In this document: in pieces, positions 44,653 to 52,952 of the stretch
Layout: every line of letters begins with the position of its first letter
Position numbering within the stretch: position 1 is the stretch's first letter
DNA from: a virus
Length of the DNA: 64,000 nucleotides
Virus record (IMG/VR): IMGVR_UViG_3300032236_001503
Location: 62,001-126,000 of that record
Reading direction: 5' to 3' (one strand)
Translations under genes and position numbers: made by a program
Notes under the pieces: generated by a model
What the model was told of the DNA's origin: nothing
Database searches by the model: none
What the model saw: the letters and a program-made list of their open reading frames with translations, nothing else

Positions 44653-45555
44653 ATGAGCAAAAAAATGCGCCCAAAAAAGGGTTCTGACAGGCATCAATCT
44701 GGCAGAACTCGTAATGTAACAACAACCCCAGAAAGTGGGAAACAAGAAGACAATTCACCATATGTCTTCCAAAGAGATAAAATCGCTTTTGATTTAACAA
44801 TTAAAAATTTACCTTGGACAGAAAAACAAAAGGAAATTATTGCTAGATTTTTAGATAAAGGAACAAAAGTACTCTTACTTAAAGGACCTGCTGGTACATC
44901 TAAAACAACCCTCGCAATGTATTGCGGATTAACTCTTCTTAATATGAGAAGAATTTCCGATATGGTATTGGTTCGTTCTGCTGTTGAATCATCTGATTCA
45001 AAACTTGGATTCCTACCGGGTGATGTTGCAGAAAAGTTCAACGTTTATCTAACACCATTCCATGACAAGTTTGAAGAGCTTTTAAATAAGCCACAACTTG
45101 ATAAACTGGAAAAGGATAATCGTTTAACAATTTGCCCTATTAACTTTGCAAGAGGTCTTCACTTCTCAGCAAAGTTTGTTTGTGCTGATGAAGTTCAGAA
45201 CTTTTCAAAAAGAGAAATTCACACTCTTATGAGTCGTATTGGTGAGTTTTCAAAGGTTTTCCTTTGTGGTGATCCTGAACAAAGTGATCTTCCAATTGGT
45301 AAATCGGGATTTGATAAGGTTTATAACCTTTTCAATAATGATGAAGCAAAAGAACATGGTATTTTTTGTATGGAATTAACCGAAGATGATATCGTTCGTT
45401 CTGAACTTTGTAAATTTATTACTCATAAGTTCAAGGAATTACAGCTTGCTACCCAACAAGAGGAAGCAAATAAGGCTCAACATCACAAAGAAAATTCACA
45501 TAAAGAATTTTCCGGAACCGAAAAAAGAACTTGGAATCCTTCAAGTAATAAGTAA
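44653..45555 (+). CDS. phoH: PhoH-like ATPase
   Basis: 300 residues. Walker A LKGPAGTSKTTLA (about 77-89), then MVLVRSAVESSDSKLGFLPGD, Walker B FVCADEVQNF and VFLCGDPEQSDLP are the PhoH-family blocks. The N-terminal 35 residues and C-terminal 40 residues are polar and disordered. PhoH proteins are common in phages; a helicase or RNA-related role has been suggested for the family, without a settled function. Confidence 0.88.
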   Translation: MSKKMRPKKGSDRHQSGRTRNVTTTPESGKQEDNSPYVFQRDKIAFDLTIKNLPWTEKQKEIIARFLDKGTKVLLLKGPAGTSKTTLAMYCGLTLLNMRRISDMVLVRSAVESSDSKLGFLPGDVAEKFNVYLTPFHDKFEELLNKPQLDKLEKDNRLTICPINFARGLHFSAKFVCADEVQNFSKREIHTLMSRIGEFSKVFLCGDPEQSDLPIGKSGFDKVYNLFNNDEAKEHGIFCMELTEDDIVRSELCKFITHKFKELQLATQQEEANKAQHHKENSHKEFSGTEKRTWNPSSNK

Positions 45556-45565
45556 GTATATCACG

Positions 45566-45748
45566 ATGAATAATAATCCTCAATATCAAACATTAGAGAA
45601 TCGTCCGGTCGCTTGTACATTTTGTGGTGCGCAAGTTCAAGGTAGAATAACTCCAAAGCAAGATCCAAAAACAAAGGCAATCGTACAAGAATGTCGTTGG
45701 TCTTGTGGAAGATGTGGTAATCTAGTTAGAATTGGTAACTTAAAGTAA
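45566..45748 (+). CDS. Small zinc-ribbon protein
   Basis: 60 residues with two CxxC knuckles: ACTFCGAQVQG and WSCGRCGNLVRI, separated by 23 residues, a classic zinc ribbon. ATG 45566 lies 10 bases after the phoH stop, and 3 bases separate it from the next gene. Unknown role; such ribbons often bind nucleic acid or RNA polymerase. Confidence 0.75.
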   Translation: MNNNPQYQTLENRPVACTFCGAQVQGRITPKQDPKTKAIVQECRWSCGRCGNLVRIGNLK

Positions 45749-45751
45749 AAA

Positions 45752-46237
45752 ATGGAATTGGATAAGATCATAACAGAAGTATATGATACTGCTAATAAGT
45801 CTTATCCTGCCTATAGCTCACCAGCTAGAAAAGATTTTTCACCTCAATCTGCCAGAAACACACCAAATTTTCCTTATCAAAAACAGGATGATTTAACTAA
45901 TCCACCACCCCAATCAGTTCCTAGTTTACCGTGGCCCCTGCAAACAGTAGTGGATGATTTAACGGATAGTTTTGTGTTTTTATCACAAGCAATGGATAAA
46001 ATTTCATCAGCAGTTAAAAACAACCCATCCTTAAACGATAAACAAAAAACAAGATTAATTCGCTTTTATAAGATAGCAAAATTATCATTAAAAGGAATTA
46101 GAAAAATTGGTTTACATATTATAGATGTTGCCAACTTAGCAAGCGAACAACCATCACAGAATCCAGTTCCACCATCAGAGTATATTCCACCTGAATCTGC
46201 TCCTATGAAAAATAGGATTAAAATAAGAGTTAGATAA
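45752..46237 (+). CDS. Hypothetical protein, possible internal head protein
   Basis: 161 residues, not recognised. N-terminus MELDKIITEVYDTANK has an ITE|V site. A Pro/Ser/Gln linker (about 20-60) is followed by a helical domain (VVDDLTDSFVFLSQAMDKIS, TRLIRFYKIAKLSLKGIRKIG) and a basic C-terminus (KNRIKIRVR). Confidence 0.65.
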   Translation: MELDKIITEVYDTANKSYPAYSSPARKDFSPQSARNTPNFPYQKQDDLTNPPPQSVPSLPWPLQTVVDDLTDSFVFLSQAMDKISSAVKNNPSLNDKQKTRLIRFYKIAKLSLKGIRKIGLHIIDVANLASEQPSQNPVPPSEYIPPESAPMKNRIKIRVR

Positions 46238-46245
46238 AAAAGTAG

Positions 46246-46274
46246 TTGACATGTTATTTGCAATATTGTAATAT
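46246..46274 (+). promoter_or_regulatory. Strong early promoter for membrane protein gene
   Basis: TTGACA (perfect -35), 17 bases, TAATAT, ending 7 bases before ATG 46282. The distance puts the expected start site at or next to the ATG. Confidence 0.65.
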
Positions 46275-46281
46275 TGCTTAT

Positions 46282-46719
46282 ATGTTAAAAATAAAAATTC
46301 CTTGGATCTTTATCAGATCCACTATAACAGTATTATTTATATCCTTTATAGGATCACTAGGTGTCAAGACTATCGGTGGCAATTTTTGGGCATCCTTTGC
46401 CCTTTTTATTGCCATACAATATATTTTATTTTCTTTTGTAGCAACAATAGTTAAAAATTACATTTATCAAAAGACTCTTCAAAAAGAACTTGATGCACTT
46501 GAACCACTTTCGACCATTCTTGATTGTGCATATTGTTCAACTGCAAACGTTATGACATTCTTACCAGATCAAAATGAAAGAGCAGAATTTGTATGTACAT
46601 CTTGTGATAAAAGAAATTTAGTTAATATACAATTTGTAGTTGCTAGAATAACTGAACCCGTAAATATGCCTTCTGCAACTGGTATCCCATCCATTCAAAC
46701 TGTCGCTAATGAAAACTAA
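46282..46719 (+). CDS. Membrane protein with zinc-ribbon domain
   Basis: 145 residues. Two transmembrane helices near 8-31 and 33-57 (ITVLFISFIGSLGV, FALFIAIQYILFSFVATIV), then a soluble domain with CAYCSTANV and CTSCDKRN, a two-knuckle zinc site probably in the cytoplasm. Not recognised. It could change the host envelope or anchor a phage complex to the inner membrane. Confidence 0.75.
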   Translation: MLKIKIPWIFIRSTITVLFISFIGSLGVKTIGGNFWASFALFIAIQYILFSFVATIVKNYIYQKTLQKELDALEPLSTILDCAYCSTANVMTFLPDQNERAEFVCTSCDKRNLVNIQFVVARITEPVNMPSATGIPSIQTVANEN

Positions 46720-46981
46720 TAAATCTTGGAAAGTGATAACTGAAGATAGTGCTAAATGGGCTAGATGGATGGCTTTTTACGAAGCAGTAAATATCATCAT
46801 TGATAATGCCGAAGATAAGAAAATTCCCTTAGATAAGGTTGTTTTTAAACCTTTAAAAATTAGAGAATATATCGAAGCAACCGAAGATCTCTTTCTCAGA
46901 AAGCTTCTCAGACAAGAACATAATATTGATGTTGCTTACCAAGAAGAACCTAATACAAAGGAAGAATATCAGTTTATTTAG
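46709..46981 (+). CDS. Small hypothetical protein
   Basis: 90 residues, not recognised; Trp-rich N-terminus (SWKVITEDSAKWARWMAFYEA) and acidic C-terminus. It overlaps the upstream gene by 11 bases and its stop overlaps the stop of the convergent gene at 46978. Confidence 0.65.
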   Translation: MKTNKSWKVITEDSAKWARWMAFYEAVNIIIDNAEDKKIPLDKVVFKPLKIREYIEATEDLFLRKLLRQEHNIDVAYQEEPNTKEEYQFI

Positions 46982-47607
46982 TATTCCCCATACACACTAG
47001 TATTAGAGCATGGATTATCTATTGGGTAATGGAAGTTTCCTTCAGCTAAAGCCTCAAGAGCATCATTATCATTAACGGGTTTATTACCTTCGCCAGAACC
47101 GGGTGAACCGGGTTCGTAACTGTAATCATATCTCTTAGCTTTAAAGAACCAAACATAGTGACCACCTAATGCGTTAATAACAAACTCATCTATAACCTCT
47201 GTTAATTCATAGACAGTAGGACCTCTTTTTGGATAATTGATTCTATCGCTTCCAAATTCTGTTAATTGTAATAGATCGCTTGGTTTTGGTTCACTTGCTG
47301 TACCAAAAACTTCCGTAAAATCATCAGGGTGTAAAACACCGTTTAAATCACTATCAGCAATGATACCAAATTTAGATAACAAATATGAATCGTTACTAAG
47401 ATTTAATAAAACGATTAATGGTTTTGGTGGAGCAAATCCAGCATCTGGTTCTTCACCATAAAGTATATTAACACCAGATAATGCAGTTTTATTTTGATAA
47501 TAATTTATCAATTGACCATTAACATGGATTTGTTCTTTCCAGTAATTACTGAACAGTTGTCTTTCATTACTATTAATTCCTTTATTTAAATAGCGTAGCG
47601 ATTCCAT
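46978..47607 (-). CDS. Putative neck/head-completion protein (gp14-like)
   Basis: 209 residues. NERQLFSNYWKEQIHVNGQLINYY and NILYGEEPD recall the start of T4 gp14 neck proteins. The C-terminal part SDLLQLTEFGSDRINYPKRG, then GGHYVWFFKAKRYDYSYEPG, parallels the gp14 pattern ending in a FxYSxE-like motif. Assignment is by eye and tentative. Starts 1 base after the upstream stop. Confidence 0.5.
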   Translation of the reverse strand: MESLRYLNKGINSNERQLFSNYWKEQIHVNGQLINYYQNKTALSGVNILYGEEPDAGFAPPKPLIVLLNLSNDSYLLSKFGIIADSDLNGVLHPDDFTEVFGTASEPKPSDLLQLTEFGSDRINYPKRGPTVYELTEVIDEFVINALGGHYVWFFKAKRYDYSYEPGSPGSGEGNKPVNDNDALEALAEGNFHYPIDNPCSNTSVYGEY

Positions 47608-47608
47608 T

Positions 47609-47959
47609 TTATTTTTCTAGATAAGGTTTACCTGTTATTGGATTTCTTTTTATTTTGACACCATTAGCTAATGATTTACCTTTGGTTCCAATTTTATTAA
47701 TATTGATTTTTCCACCATTAGAGCTTTTAGCTATAATCTTTTTAAGTTCAACTTGTGATGCAACTGGTACTTTTGTTTTTGGGTTGTTGTTTGCTCTCTT
47801 AACTTTTTGATTTTTTCTTTGTTCTTTTTTAATACTATCTGCCACTAATCCCATTGACTTTGGAATAACTGCACTTGCTATTTTAGATCCAGTTGCAGCT
47901 GCTATGGATTGGTGATGAGGACCACTCTTACGTTCTAAGAAAAATTGCTTGAAGTTCAT
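47609..47959 (-). CDS. Basic hypothetical protein, possible internal head protein
   Basis: 116 residues, very basic (NQKVKRANNNPKTKVP, GVKIKRNPITGKP). The short N-terminal helix MNFKQFFLERKSG resembles the targeting peptides of T4 internal proteins, though its FLE is not a perfect (I/L)xE site. Encoded just after a terminator and before the putative neck gene. Confidence 0.65.
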   Translation of the reverse strand: MNFKQFFLERKSGPHHQSIAAATGSKIASAVIPKSMGLVADSIKKEQRKNQKVKRANNNPKTKVPVASQVELKKIIAKSSNGGKININKIGTKGKSLANGVKIKRNPITGKPYLEK

Positions 47960-47976
47960 TAATATTACTTACCAAC

Positions 47977-48004
47977 AAAAAAGCCCTCCGAAGAGGGCTT
48001 TTTT
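47977..48004 (-). terminator. Rho-independent terminator with UUCG tetraloop
   Basis: On the minus strand, a 12-bp stem with GCCCTC pairing with GAGGGC around a TTCG loop closed by C-G, the very stable C(UUCG)G tetraloop, then a T run. It ends the 48931-48026 gene. A-rich and T-rich flanks make it able to work in both directions. Confidence 0.9.
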
Positions 48005-48025
48005 TATTTATGGTTTTATTTTAAC

Positions 48026-48931
48026 TTATTCTCCACGCTGATCGTCAAAGAGGAACTTACCAGCTTTTACACCCTTTGCATCATGGGATGCCTTGGCTTG
48101 AAGTTTACTTACACCTTCTTTGTTTTCGAAAGCTTCTGGCTTACCAGTTACTTTCTTACCCTTTACAACTTCAGCCTTTGTGCCAGCCTTTGGTACTGCA
48201 CCCTTAACGTTCCATGCAGTTTTCTTTGTGTGACCAGCTTCTAACTTTTCTTGGTCAACGAGAGCGTGTCCGAGAACTTCAGCATCAACAGCTTCTTCAC
48301 TGAGATCTTCATCTTCGTGTTCTGTTTCTTCTTCACCCTCTTCTCTTGAATCCTCTGGGAACTCCTCGCCCTCTTCTCCCTCTTCATGTTCGATATGACC
48401 TTCTAAGTGGGACTCAAGTTTACCAACTAATTCTTTAAGTTGTGAAACAAGGGATTCAAGATCCTCATGTTCGTCTTCTTCAAAATCTTCTACGTCATCC
48501 TCGTCACCAAATGCCTCTTCGTCACTGAGTTCTTCATCATGACCACCAAGACCTTCAGGACCACCGAAATTATCTTCTGGTTGTACACCCTCTTCTGAAC
48601 CAAATGCAAATGAATCTTCGGAAATGATCTTATTGAATAACACATCAAATGGATTTCTTGAATCCTTTAATGTTAACTTCTCACTAGCCTTGAATTCCTT
48701 TGGCTCATTTTCTGGATCTTCTGAGAGTTCAGCAGGTGCTTCAACTGGAGCTTTAACATCTTTCTTGGCTTTTTCTACGCCAGAATCTTTATAGAAAGTT
48801 TCGGTATTCTTTTTATTTTCGGAATGACCAAATGGTTCTCCAACTTTTAAGGATTGTCCTTCGACTTTTCCAGATGCTGAGTTTTCTTCAATTACCTTGA
48901 GGTAGGCTGATGTGAGAGGATCTTGTTTCAT
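48026..48931 (-). CDS. Highly acidic protein, possible prohead core/scaffold
   Basis: 301 residues. Positions about 110-220 are dominated by Glu and Asp (EEAFGDEDDVEDFEEDEHED, HEEGEEGEEFPEDSREEGEE) with one coiled-coil-like helix (LESLVSQLKELVGKLESHL). The ends are basic. The N-terminus SAYLKVIEENS and an internal KIISEDSFAF offer (I/L)xE-type cleavage sites. Acidic, cleavable proteins of this size act as prohead core scaffolds in T4-like phages. Own late promoter and terminator. Confidence 0.7.
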   Translation of the reverse strand: MKQDPLTSAYLKVIEENSASGKVEGQSLKVGEPFGHSENKKNTETFYKDSGVEKAKKDVKAPVEAPAELSEDPENEPKEFKASEKLTLKDSRNPFDVLFNKIISEDSFAFGSEEGVQPEDNFGGPEGLGGHDEELSDEEAFGDEDDVEDFEEDEHEDLESLVSQLKELVGKLESHLEGHIEHEEGEEGEEFPEDSREEGEEETEHEDEDLSEEAVDAEVLGHALVDQEKLEAGHTKKTAWNVKGAVPKAGTKAEVVKGKKVTGKPEAFENKEGVSKLQAKASHDAKGVKAGKFLFDDQRGE

Positions 48932-48943
48932 ATGTGTTTTGAA

Positions 48944-48951
48944 TATTTACT
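48944..48951 (-). promoter_or_regulatory. Late promoter for acidic protein gene
   Basis: AGTAAATA on the minus strand, 12 bases before the ATG at 48931; it overlaps the stop of the upstream gene. Confidence 0.4.
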
Positions 48952-49228
48952 CCTGACCTATTCCATTTTCAATATTTTTTTTAAAATGTTGATTATTATT
49001 TTTATAATATTGATTAGGTTTATCTGGACGTTCTACGCCATAAGTTAGGTTCTCAACACCTCTACAATCTTTAATATCGAAATAAAGATATTCACCCGTT
49101 TCATGTAAATGAACCAAAAATACACCATTTTGATTCATACCATAATCTATATGAATTATGGCGAATCCTTCACCCTTTGGGGTTTGAATCCAAAGGGGTG
49201 GTTCTAGTTGTAATTGTGAAACACTCAT
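48947..49228 (-). CDS. Small hypothetical protein downstream of nuclease
   Basis: 93 residues, mostly beta (PLWIQTPKGEGFAIIHIDYG, GVFLVHLHETGEYLYFDIKD) and a polar C-terminus. Its start overlaps the stop of the nuclease gene by 4 bases (ATGA), so they are coupled. Not recognised. Confidence 0.7.
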   Translation of the reverse strand: MSVSQLQLEPPLWIQTPKGEGFAIIHIDYGMNQNGVFLVHLHETGEYLYFDIKDCRGVENLTYGVERPDKPNQYYKNNNQHFKKNIENGIGQE

Positions 49229-50076
49229 GCGTTATTAATTAATAATTCTGCTTCTCTTTCGAGATTAAGAATATTTATCAACTCGTAATCATCTTGACCA
49301 GCAACCCAAATAATATTACAATCACCAACTTCAAATGGTGTATTTCTTTCTAGTATTAGTTTATACAAACAAAGCTGAAGACTATATTTACCAAGTTCAC
49401 ATTTAGGAACCGTATCAATTGGTGATAACATAGTTTCACCTTTATAACCTTGCCTTTTTATTTCCTTATTAGTTTTATAATCGAATAAGGCAAGTTTACC
49501 AGTTTTCTTATTAAATGAAAGGTTATCAATGGTTCCACAGATTTTAGTTTCTTTATCACCAACGACAAATTCAGATTTTAGAAGAATATGATCTTGTCTC
49601 CACCATTCATAAAAATTTTTAAAATTCTTAAGCATAAGAGCCATATCCATATAATATGTTGCGAGTTGATCATCGGTATATCGACCATTATGTTTTCTGT
49701 TTAAGAATTTAATAATGTCTTCCTTATCAATCGGGATAGTTCTCCTCTGATAAAATTCTTCAACCATTAAATGAAACTCGTTGCCTTTATGACAAGAGTA
49801 ATCTTTATTATATTCCCATTGCCATAAAACATCTTCAACTAATTTACCATCTCTTTTTGCAACCCTGTGTGCAATACTATTATCAAATGGTTTTTCGTAT
49901 TTTGAAATAAGTTGAGAAACAGACATTGCTGCTCTCTTACCATCAATTTCGTAATGGTGATCCTTCTCAAAAAACTTGATAGAAGAAAATGCTTCTTCTA
50001 AAAGTATTAAGCTATTAAAATTAATTTCTACCGAATCCGACGATTCTTTCTTTATCTTCATTTGTTTTTTCTTCAT
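49225..50076 (-). CDS. PD-(D/E)XK nuclease (Cas4/RecB-like)
   Basis: 283 residues. The nuclease core has CHKGNEFHLMVEEF (conserved His/Glu), CGTIDNLSF (Asp), LALFDYKTNK (D-x-K-like catalytic strand) and YSLQLCLYKLILE (QxxxY), the RecB/Cas4 order. No Cys cluster for an iron-sulphur centre is evident. ATG 50076 or 50061 (five residues shorter) may be the start; either overlaps the AAA ATPase gene. It probably degrades or processes DNA ends together with its neighbours. Confidence 0.75.
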   Translation of the reverse strand: MKKKQMKIKKESSDSVEINFNSLILLEEAFSSIKFFEKDHHYEIDGKRAAMSVSQLISKYEKPFDNSIAHRVAKRDGKLVEDVLWQWEYNKDYSCHKGNEFHLMVEEFYQRRTIPIDKEDIIKFLNRKHNGRYTDDQLATYYMDMALMLKNFKNFYEWWRQDHILLKSEFVVGDKETKICGTIDNLSFNKKTGKLALFDYKTNKEIKRQGYKGETMLSPIDTVPKCELGKYSLQLCLYKLILERNTPFEVGDCNIIWVAGQDDYELINILNLEREAELLINNA

Positions 50077-51235
50077 TTAAATCAACTTCTTTTTCCAGAT
50101 TATAAATATCAGCAACTGACATTGGTTTGGTAATGTCATCGATAGTTTTCTTTTTATATTTCAAACTCTTTGCGAGTTTTTTTGCATCCGATATTGGCAA
50201 TGCACCAAACTCGTAATCAACTTGCAATCTTCCTTTTCTCCTAAGTGCCGAATCAATTTCATTCTTTGGGCAGTTGTAAGTTAATATCACAGAAGTCTTT
50301 AAGATATCACTCATAATACCATCGGATAGATTAAGGAGAGAAGAAACCGCAGATGAATCCATACCATCACCGTGTCTTTTCATGATTGCTTTCTCCGCAT
50401 CTTCTAAAATAATAACCGAATTGGGCTTTTGAATTAAAACACTTAAGCAATTGGGATCAGAGGTAAATGTCTCAACCATAGTAGTTGGGATATAAATAAA
50501 GTCCCTATCAACCTGACTAGCAAGATATTTAATATATGTAGTTTTACCAGTACCCGGTAACCCATGAAACATAAACAACCCACTCTTATTATTTGTTAAT
50601 CTTTCTTTAATGGTTTTATCAGTTTCCAAAAACTTTGATCCATAATTAAGTTCAAGATCAATGTTTTCGGGTACATTTACACTAATAGGCTCAAATGAAT
50701 AATCACCATATTGATTCTTTATGAACAAATGAACCTTTGATCCTTCTTCTTTGGATATGAATTTTTCAAAATCTTCAAAGTGATAATCTTGAACACTAGT
50801 TGGTGCAGCTATCATAATATCATATTTTTTAGTATTAATTTTATTTTCTTTTCTAGCCTTTTCGTCTTCGTCAAAATTAAACGGAAGACCAGCAACATCC
50901 ATTGTCATGTTGTCATCTTCTTGTCCACTTGCTGAAAGTTTGATATAAATGTCTTTATAATGAAACCAAAATGTGCCACCCCTAAAATGTTTGTAATTTT
51001 TAGTTAAATGCTTTATTTTACCTGTTGAACTTGATTTAATAAGTTTGGAATTTTCCAAAAGAAAGTCAAAAACATCTTCGTTAAATTTTTCATCAATGAA
51101 GAAAAATGAAGGAGAACAGTCATAAGTTTTTGAAATGAAACGAGTTATATTAAAATCATTTCCATTTGATAATGAATACAAATCTTTATTATCTTCGTTA
51201 TGTTTGTAGATCTTGGATTCTTTTAACTTAAACAT
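50021..51235 (-). CDS. AAA ATPase (BCS1-like)
   Basis: 404 residues. Walker A HGLPGTGKTTY is at about 224-234 and Walker B NSVIILEDAEKAI near 275; VILTYNCPKNEIDSALRRKGR is sensor 1 and the arginine finger region. The N-terminal 200 residues form an unrecognised domain. BCS1-like AAA proteins remodel or unfold partners; here it is coupled by overlap with the PD-(D/E)XK nuclease and has its own early promoter. Confidence 0.82.
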   Translation of the reverse strand: MFKLKESKIYKHNEDNKDLYSLSNGNDFNITRFISKTYDCSPSFFFIDEKFNEDVFDFLLENSKLIKSSSTGKIKHLTKNYKHFRGGTFWFHYKDIYIKLSASGQEDDNMTMDVAGLPFNFDEDEKARKENKINTKKYDIMIAAPTSVQDYHFEDFEKFISKEEGSKVHLFIKNQYGDYSFEPISVNVPENIDLELNYGSKFLETDKTIKERLTNNKSGLFMFHGLPGTGKTTYIKYLASQVDRDFIYIPTTMVETFTSDPNCLSVLIQKPNSVIILEDAEKAIMKRHGDGMDSSAVSSLLNLSDGIMSDILKTSVILTYNCPKNEIDSALRRKGRLQVDYEFGALPISDAKKLAKSLKYKKKTIDDITKPMSVADIYNLEKEVDLNEEKTNEDKERIVGFGRN

Positions 51236-51241
51236 CCATTA

Positions 51242-51269
51242 AATCTAACACAAATATCATATAAAGCAA
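51242..51269 (-). promoter_or_regulatory. Early promoter for AAA/nuclease operon
   Basis: On the minus strand TTGCTT, 16 bases, TAGATT, ending 6 bases before the ATG at 51235. Divergent from the promoter at 51284. Confidence 0.45.
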
Positions 51270-51283
51270 CAAAAAAATTCCAT

Positions 51284-51312
51284 TTGACTTTTTGGCTTAG
51301 ATATTCGATAAT
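51284..51312 (+). promoter_or_regulatory. Early promoter for small membrane protein
   Basis: TTGACT, 17 bases, GATAAT, ending 7 bases before ATG 51320. Confidence 0.6.
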
Positions 51313-51319
51313 ATAAGCA

Positions 51320-51517
51320 ATGAAAATTGCTATCATTGTTACAGTTGTCCTATTTTCTCTTTTAGTCCTACCATTATTAATAATCTGGAGTTTAAACAAT
51401 ATTTTTAAACTTGGGATTGCTTACAATGTTTCGGATTGGTTTTCAATTTTAGTGCTACTTACAATTTTAAATGCCATTTTTAAGGCATCCGTAACACCAT
51501 CAAAAAAAGATAAATAG
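51320..51517 (+). CDS. Small two-helix membrane protein
   Basis: 65 residues with transmembrane helices at about 4-26 (AIIVTVVLFSLLVLPLLIIW) and 41-56 (FSILVLLTILNAIF) and a basic tail. Not recognised. First gene after a strong early promoter, so probably made early; it may act on the host membrane. Confidence 0.7.
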   Translation: MKIAIIVTVVLFSLLVLPLLIIWSLNNIFKLGIAYNVSDWFSILVLLTILNAIFKASVTPSKKDK

Positions 51518-51523
51518 TAGGGT

Positions 51524-51907
51524 ATGGAAAAGCTAGGAAAATTAAAAACTAAAAAACTTTATACTAGATGCTTGAACCTAGCTAGAAGAAAACCCCCAGA
51601 GTTTTTTAATTTTAGAAAAATGAGGGGAACTCATGGGTATTGTAATTGGACAGACTTAGAATTTAATCCCGGTGGCGAATTGCTTTCAACAGCATACCAT
51701 GAATGTATCCACTATTTAGAACAAGATTGGAGCGAAACTCAAGTCCTTTACGCTGAATCAAGAATAAGAAACGTTATGTCTTATTTAGAACACGCAAGAT
51801 TTTTAAAATATATTTCTGTTAAATTATATAAATCAGAATTAATGAAACACGTTTTCAATAAACCTAAAAAAAGAAAAAAAAAGCTTTCCAACAATAAGAA
51901 AAACTAA
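51524..51907 (+). CDS. Small putative zinc metallopeptidase (HExxH)
   Basis: 127 residues. TAYHECIHYLEQDWSE contains an HExxH zinc-binding motif (H-E-C-I-H), followed by YAESRIRN with a candidate third ligand Glu. Basic N- and C-termini (KPKKRKKKLSNNKK). It is shorter than typical SprT or minigluzincin domains, so the enzyme role is uncertain. Starts 6 bases after the membrane protein gene. Confidence 0.65.
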   Translation: MEKLGKLKTKKLYTRCLNLARRKPPEFFNFRKMRGTHGYCNWTDLEFNPGGELLSTAYHECIHYLEQDWSETQVLYAESRIRNVMSYLEHARFLKYISVKLYKSELMKHVFNKPKKRKKKLSNNKKN

Positions 51908-51929
51908 TACAATTTACTAAATAAAATTT

Positions 51930-52901
51930 ATGATATTCGAAGAACAAATCAGCCGTAAACCCAACCATTACAAATGGACAGAAGAATTTATCGAAGCTAT
52001 GCACAATGGTTTCTGGACAGATAAAGAATTTAATTTTAAATCTGACGTTCAACAATTCAAAGTGAATTTAAACGATCAGGAAAGAGACATTATCATTCGC
52101 ACCCTTTCAGCAATTGGTCAAATTGAAATTGCTGTAAAAACATTTTGGGCAAAACTCGGAGAGAATCTCCCTCATCCATCATTAACCGATCTTGGTTATG
52201 TAATGGCTAACGTAGAAGTTATTCATAATAATGCTTACGAAAGACTTATATCAGTCCTTGGACTTGAAGATGTATTTGAAAAGAATTTAAAGTTGAGTTG
52301 GATAGAAGGTCGTGTGAAATATCTAAGAAAATACACCCATCGTTTTTATAAAGATAGTAAAAAGCAGTATCTATATGCTCTCATTTTATTCACACTCTTT
52401 GTTGAGAATGTTTCCTTATTCTCACAATTCTATGTTATCAATTGGTTTGCTCGTTTTAAGAATGTTCTTAAAGATACAGATCAACAAGTAAAATATACTC
52501 GTAACGAAGAAAATATTCATGCTCTTGTTGGTATTAAGATTATTAATACAATTCGTGAGGAATATCCTGATTTATTCGATGATGAACTTGAACAGAGAAT
52601 TACACATGAAGCAAAGATGGCATTTGAATCGGAATCAGAAATTGTCGATTGGATGGTTAATGGAATCCAAGAAGAAAATTTAACTGCTCCTATTTTAAAA
52701 GAATTCATTAAGAATCGTATTAATGAATCACTTGCTCAAATCGGTTTTAAGCAACCATTTGAAATTAATAAAGATCTTTTAAGTAAAACTAAATGGTTTG
52801 AAGAAGAACTTCTTGGTAATAATATGACTGATTTTTTCCATTCTAGACCAGTAGAATACTCAAAGAAGAATCAATCGTTCACGGAAGACGATTTATTCTA
52901 A
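51930..52901 (+). CDS. nrdB: Ribonucleotide reductase, small subunit NrdB (class I)
   Basis: 323 residues. Metal ligands appear at Glu66 (IGQIEIAVKTFW, Glu where many enzymes have Asp), Glu96 and His99 (NVEVIHNNAY), Glu159 (LFVENVS), Glu194 and His197 (EENIHA). The radical Tyr is present as Tyr103, four residues after His99. It makes the radical for NrdA, encoded 51 bases downstream, in dNDP synthesis. Confidence 0.93.
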   Translation: MIFEEQISRKPNHYKWTEEFIEAMHNGFWTDKEFNFKSDVQQFKVNLNDQERDIIIRTLSAIGQIEIAVKTFWAKLGENLPHPSLTDLGYVMANVEVIHNNAYERLISVLGLEDVFEKNLKLSWIEGRVKYLRKYTHRFYKDSKKQYLYALILFTLFVENVSLFSQFYVINWFARFKNVLKDTDQQVKYTRNEENIHALVGIKIINTIREEYPDLFDDELEQRITHEAKMAFESESEIVDWMVNGIQEENLTAPILKEFIKNRINESLAQIGFKQPFEINKDLLSKTKWFEEELLGNNMTDFFHSRPVEYSKKNQSFTEDDLF

Positions 52902-52952
52902 AATTTGATTGCTATTAAGCGTCATTTTGATAAGATAGATATATCAAATTTT

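Noticed and set aside
52929-52952. Inverted repeat TTGATA...TATCAA before nrdA as an operator
   Set aside because: Short, AT-rich and compatible with chance; no second copy at other nucleotide-metabolism genes.
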